Assembly: GCA_029210745.1 (NCBI GenBank)
Contig: JARGFI010000002.1
Span: 40,425 to 104,424 of the forward strand
Reading direction: 5' to 3'
DNA: 64,000 nt
From: Desulfuromonadales bacterium
Lineage (GTDB): Bacteria; Desulfobacterota; Desulfuromonadia; Desulfuromonadales; JAHYIW01
Position numbers and translations under genes: made by a program. The notes beneath the pieces were generated by a model. It was not told the origin of the DNA, did not search any database, and saw only the letters and a program-made list of their open reading frames with translations. Positions 61,396-64,000 of this stretch are shown in pieces (position 1 is the first letter of the stretch; the number at the start of each line of letters is the position of its first letter).

Positions 61396-62292
61396 TCAAT
61401 GATCAGGTTGTCGCGCGGGGTTCGCGTCGCGCATCAAAGGCTTGTACCAGACATTCATGCTTTCGAGTCCGCCGGAAATGTCAGTGTTGTTGATCAACGT
61501 GCCACTGAATTTATAGCCAAGCCTGGCAAAGGTGATATTCATGCCAAACGAGTACGCCCGGGCGATGGTGTAGCTGGTTTTGATGCTGCGCGGGCGCAGA
61601 TCATGTTCCATCCGGGCGAGGAGTCGCGTCGCAAAGCCGTGACCGAGAGCGGCGGGATGAGTGGCGAAATCGGTCATCTCGGCGTGTTCGGCGACGAAGT
61701 CGATTTCCGCCGAGGCCAGAGCGAGTAATTGCTCATCTTTCCAGACCCCGTAATAAATGACGTTGTTTGCCATTGTTTCCAGCAGATAGCCTGGATCATC
61801 GATCGGGAAAGGATAGGTTGCGAAAACAATCCGGTAGAGTTCGGCCATGGCGTTGATATCGGCTGGCTGAGCTACCCGGATGGTGTAATCAAAATCGATG
61901 ACAGGTTGCCCGTCGGTTCCCGCTCCGGCCTTTTCACATGCCGCCCTATAGACATCTTGTACCCGTTCCGGACGGCGCTCCTGCGCACGTTCAGAACTTA
62001 AATACTTACCGAGAAAAACCCCGGCCTCGCACCCCTGATAAAAATTGGGGATGCGCGCTTCCACCCGGTAACCAGAGGCGAGGAAATTTGATTCAAAACG
62101 GGCCGGAACTTTGGCAAAAATCTTGTCGTAACTTCGAGCTCTGGCCAATTCGTCCAGTTCGTCACGAATCTGCGGCACATCGCTGGGGGCAAGTTTCATC
62201 AGATAAATCCGCTGGTTCAACTCGCCATGCTGAATCAATGAATTTCCTAACGTTTCGATCTGGTCGGTTGCGGTGACCACAATATCAGTCAT
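61396..62292 (-). CDS. ablB: Putative beta-lysine N-acetyltransferase (GNAT)
   Basis: GNAT-like C-terminus; directly downstream of and overlapping lysine 2,3-aminomutase. Confidence 0.85.
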   Translation of the reverse strand: MTDIVVTATDQIETLGNSLIQHGELNQRIYLMKLAPSDVPQIRDELDELARARSYDKIFAKVPARFESNFLASGYRVEARIPNFYQGCEAGVFLGKYLSSERAQERRPERVQDVYRAACEKAGAGTDGQPVIDFDYTIRVAQPADINAMAELYRIVFATYPFPIDDPGYLLETMANNVIYYGVWKDEQLLALASAEIDFVAEHAEMTDFATHPAALGHGFATRLLARMEHDLRPRSIKTSYTIARAYSFGMNITFARLGYKFSGTLINNTDISGGLESMNVWYKPLMRDANPARQPDH

Positions 62293-63601
62293 GATGACGA
62301 CGCTCCATTCGCTGGTTATTTTCCGGGGTCAGGGCGATGGCTGGATCAAAATCGGAGAGCAACGTTTCGATGCCGGTGGAGCGAAACTCCTCGGCATCCT
62401 TGAGGTTGAGTTGCAACTCACAGGAGTCGCAATCGCGGCGACAAAAGTATGCTTTGTAGCTCTCCGGTTCCTGGTAGGTGGTGATGACCCCTTCGTAGTT
62501 GCGCAACACCACCTTGTTGGTCGACAACGAAATCAGGTAATTTGGCGTCAGCGGAATCTTCCCCCCCCCGCCCGGTGCATCAATCACATACGTCGGGACG
62601 GAAAAACCGCTGGTGTGGCCGATGAGACTTTCCATGATCTCGATCCCTTTGCCGACCGGGGTGCGAAAGTGGCTCAGCCCTTCGGCCATATCACACTGGT
62701 AAAGGTAGTAAGGGCGGACCCGGTTAGCGACCAGTTTGTGAACCAGTGATTTGATAATCCGCGGACAATCATTGACCCCCGCCAGCAGCACCGACTGATT
62801 GCCGAGCGGAATTCCCGCATCGGCGAGCATCCGGAGCGCCATTTTCGCGGAGGTAGTCATTTCGCGGGGATGATTGAAGTGGGTATTGATCCACAGCGGC
62901 TGATGCTTCTTCAGCATAGCCACCAGCTTATCGGTGATGCGATAGGGCAACACTACCGGCATGCGGGTGCCGATACGGACTACTTGCACATGATCAATCG
63001 CGTCTAACTCGGTCAGCAGCCAGTCAAGTTGCTCATCTTCGAGCATCAACGGATCACCGCCAGAAAGGAGGACGTCGCGAATCACCGGTGTGCGGCGAAT
63101 GTAATCGATCCCCGCCTGCATCGATGTCTTCCCCGGAACATAATCAACATCACCGACCTTGCGTTTGCGCGTGCAGTGTCGGCAATACATCGAACACACA
63201 TTGCTGACGTGAAACAGGACACGGTCAGGGTAACGGTGGGTGATCCCGGCAACCGGACTGTCACGATCTTCGTGGAGGGGATCGGACATGTCGTGGCACG
63301 ACACCACCAGTTCGGCGGGGTCAGGAAAAGACTGACGAAAAACCGGGTCGTTACGAAAATCATCGGTATCGATCAACGACAGGTAGTAGGGGGTAATTGC
63401 CAGCGGGAACTTTTCCAGCGTTTCATCGATTGCCGCGCGCTCTTCAGCCTCAAACGAGAGGCCAAGGAGCTGTTCGAACGTCTCGACGCGGCGAATTGAA
63501 TTTTTCAGTTGCCAGCGCCAATCCTTCCAGTTCGAAAGCGAGACTTCCTGGTGATCGATCTGCTGGGCTATTTCCTGCTGTTTACTCGTGTAAATCGACA
63601 T
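62285..63601 (-). CDS. ablA: L-lysine 2,3-aminomutase
   Basis: [67 protein letters not shown]; start at 63601. Confidence 0.93.
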   Translation of the reverse strand: MSIYTSKQQEIAQQIDHQEVSLSNWKDWRWQLKNSIRRVETFEQLLGLSFEAEERAAIDETLEKFPLAITPYYLSLIDTDDFRNDPVFRQSFPDPAELVVSCHDMSDPLHEDRDSPVAGITHRYPDRVLFHVSNVCSMYCRHCTRKRKVGDVDYVPGKTSMQAGIDYIRRTPVIRDVLLSGGDPLMLEDEQLDWLLTELDAIDHVQVVRIGTRMPVVLPYRITDKLVAMLKKHQPLWINTHFNHPREMTTSAKMALRMLADAGIPLGNQSVLLAGVNDCPRIIKSLVHKLVANRVRPYYLYQCDMAEGLSHFRTPVGKGIEIMESLIGHTSGFSVPTYVIDAPGGGGKIPLTPNYLISLSTNKVVLRNYEGVITTYQEPESYKAYFCRRDCDSCELQLNLKDAEEFRSTGIETLLSDFDPAIALTPENNQRMERRHHD

Positions 63602-63825
63602 GTTTGCCTTTCCATGCAATGGTGGTGAATCTTTGAACAGCAGCATGCTGCTCAAGTCACGTATGACGGGGAGGTCGCAACGGGTTTCAGGCAGAAATTG
63701 GTAGAGAATAAATAGCAGAAGGTTCCGCAGATCTAAATAAGGATGCAGAAAACCGTCGAGACCGCGTAGTGCATACGCTTAAATGATGTATTGGTTTTTT
63801 TTCAATGTTGAGGCCACCCACACCC

Positions 63826-64000
63826 GAACTTGAAGCGAACGCTTCAAGCCAGTGCTGCCCCAGAGAGAGAGGGTTCGTCCCGAGCAGAACGGGCCTGCGC
63901 GGTCCACCTCGTGAACGGGTCTATGGTCGAAACGCCCAGAGAGGACGCCGCCAGTAGTTCCAGAAGACTAACACATCGAAGACGTCAGGTCAAATCCGGT
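63826..64000. other. Structured non-coding segment of unresolved identity (window-truncated)
   Basis: CTTGAAGC-gaac-GCTTCAAG hairpin; GGGC...CCA...TGG...GCCC nested pairing; no supported ORF. Confidence 0.35.

Noticed and set aside
1-64000. CRISPR arrays, tRNA or rRNA genes
   Set aside because: None recognised on reading; no regularly spaced repeats or cloverleaf/T-loop signatures noticed. A tRNAscan or CRISPR finder was not run.

Overview
The gene content looks like a marine or halotolerant Desulfuromonadales-type deltaproteobacterium; this is inferred from gene content only, with no database search. Left to right the window holds: the 3' end of an EamA-type transporter; an rnfABCDGE operon; a 14-gene nuoA-N operon ending in an intrinsic terminator; a menaquinone (futalosine-route) cluster of ubiD/ubiA/ubiX-type genes plus mqnE and mqnC, split by about 6.2 kb of foreign-looking DNA (740-aa unknown protein, apparent type III Mod remnant, KilA-N protein, frameshifted type III Res); a minus-strand block (EF-G paralog, 612-aa unknown, MBL hydrolase, MCP, PstS-like protein); an Rrf2/cysH/sulfite reductase/cysK/CGS-CGL sulfur assimilation region with a SAM-I riboswitch absent from the ORF track; TM2, esterase and WrbA genes; an internally deleted IS remnant; rplU-rpmA-obgE-proBA-nadD-rsfS-rlmH-dksA-like-lapB-gpmI-comF; and a minus-strand ablA-ablB-kamA-like operon. 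The most interesting items are the disrupted restriction module inside the mqn operon, the KamA paralog with altered substrate-anchoring residues, the apparent LapA-LapB fusion, the IS remnant whose hairpin covers a start codon, a MITE-like element supplying an esterase stop codon, a perfect 24-bp palindrome before the KilA-N gene, and an unexplained structured non-coding segment cut by the window end. I could not confirm a wholly new system. Family calls come from motif recognition and memory of families, not from computed alignments.
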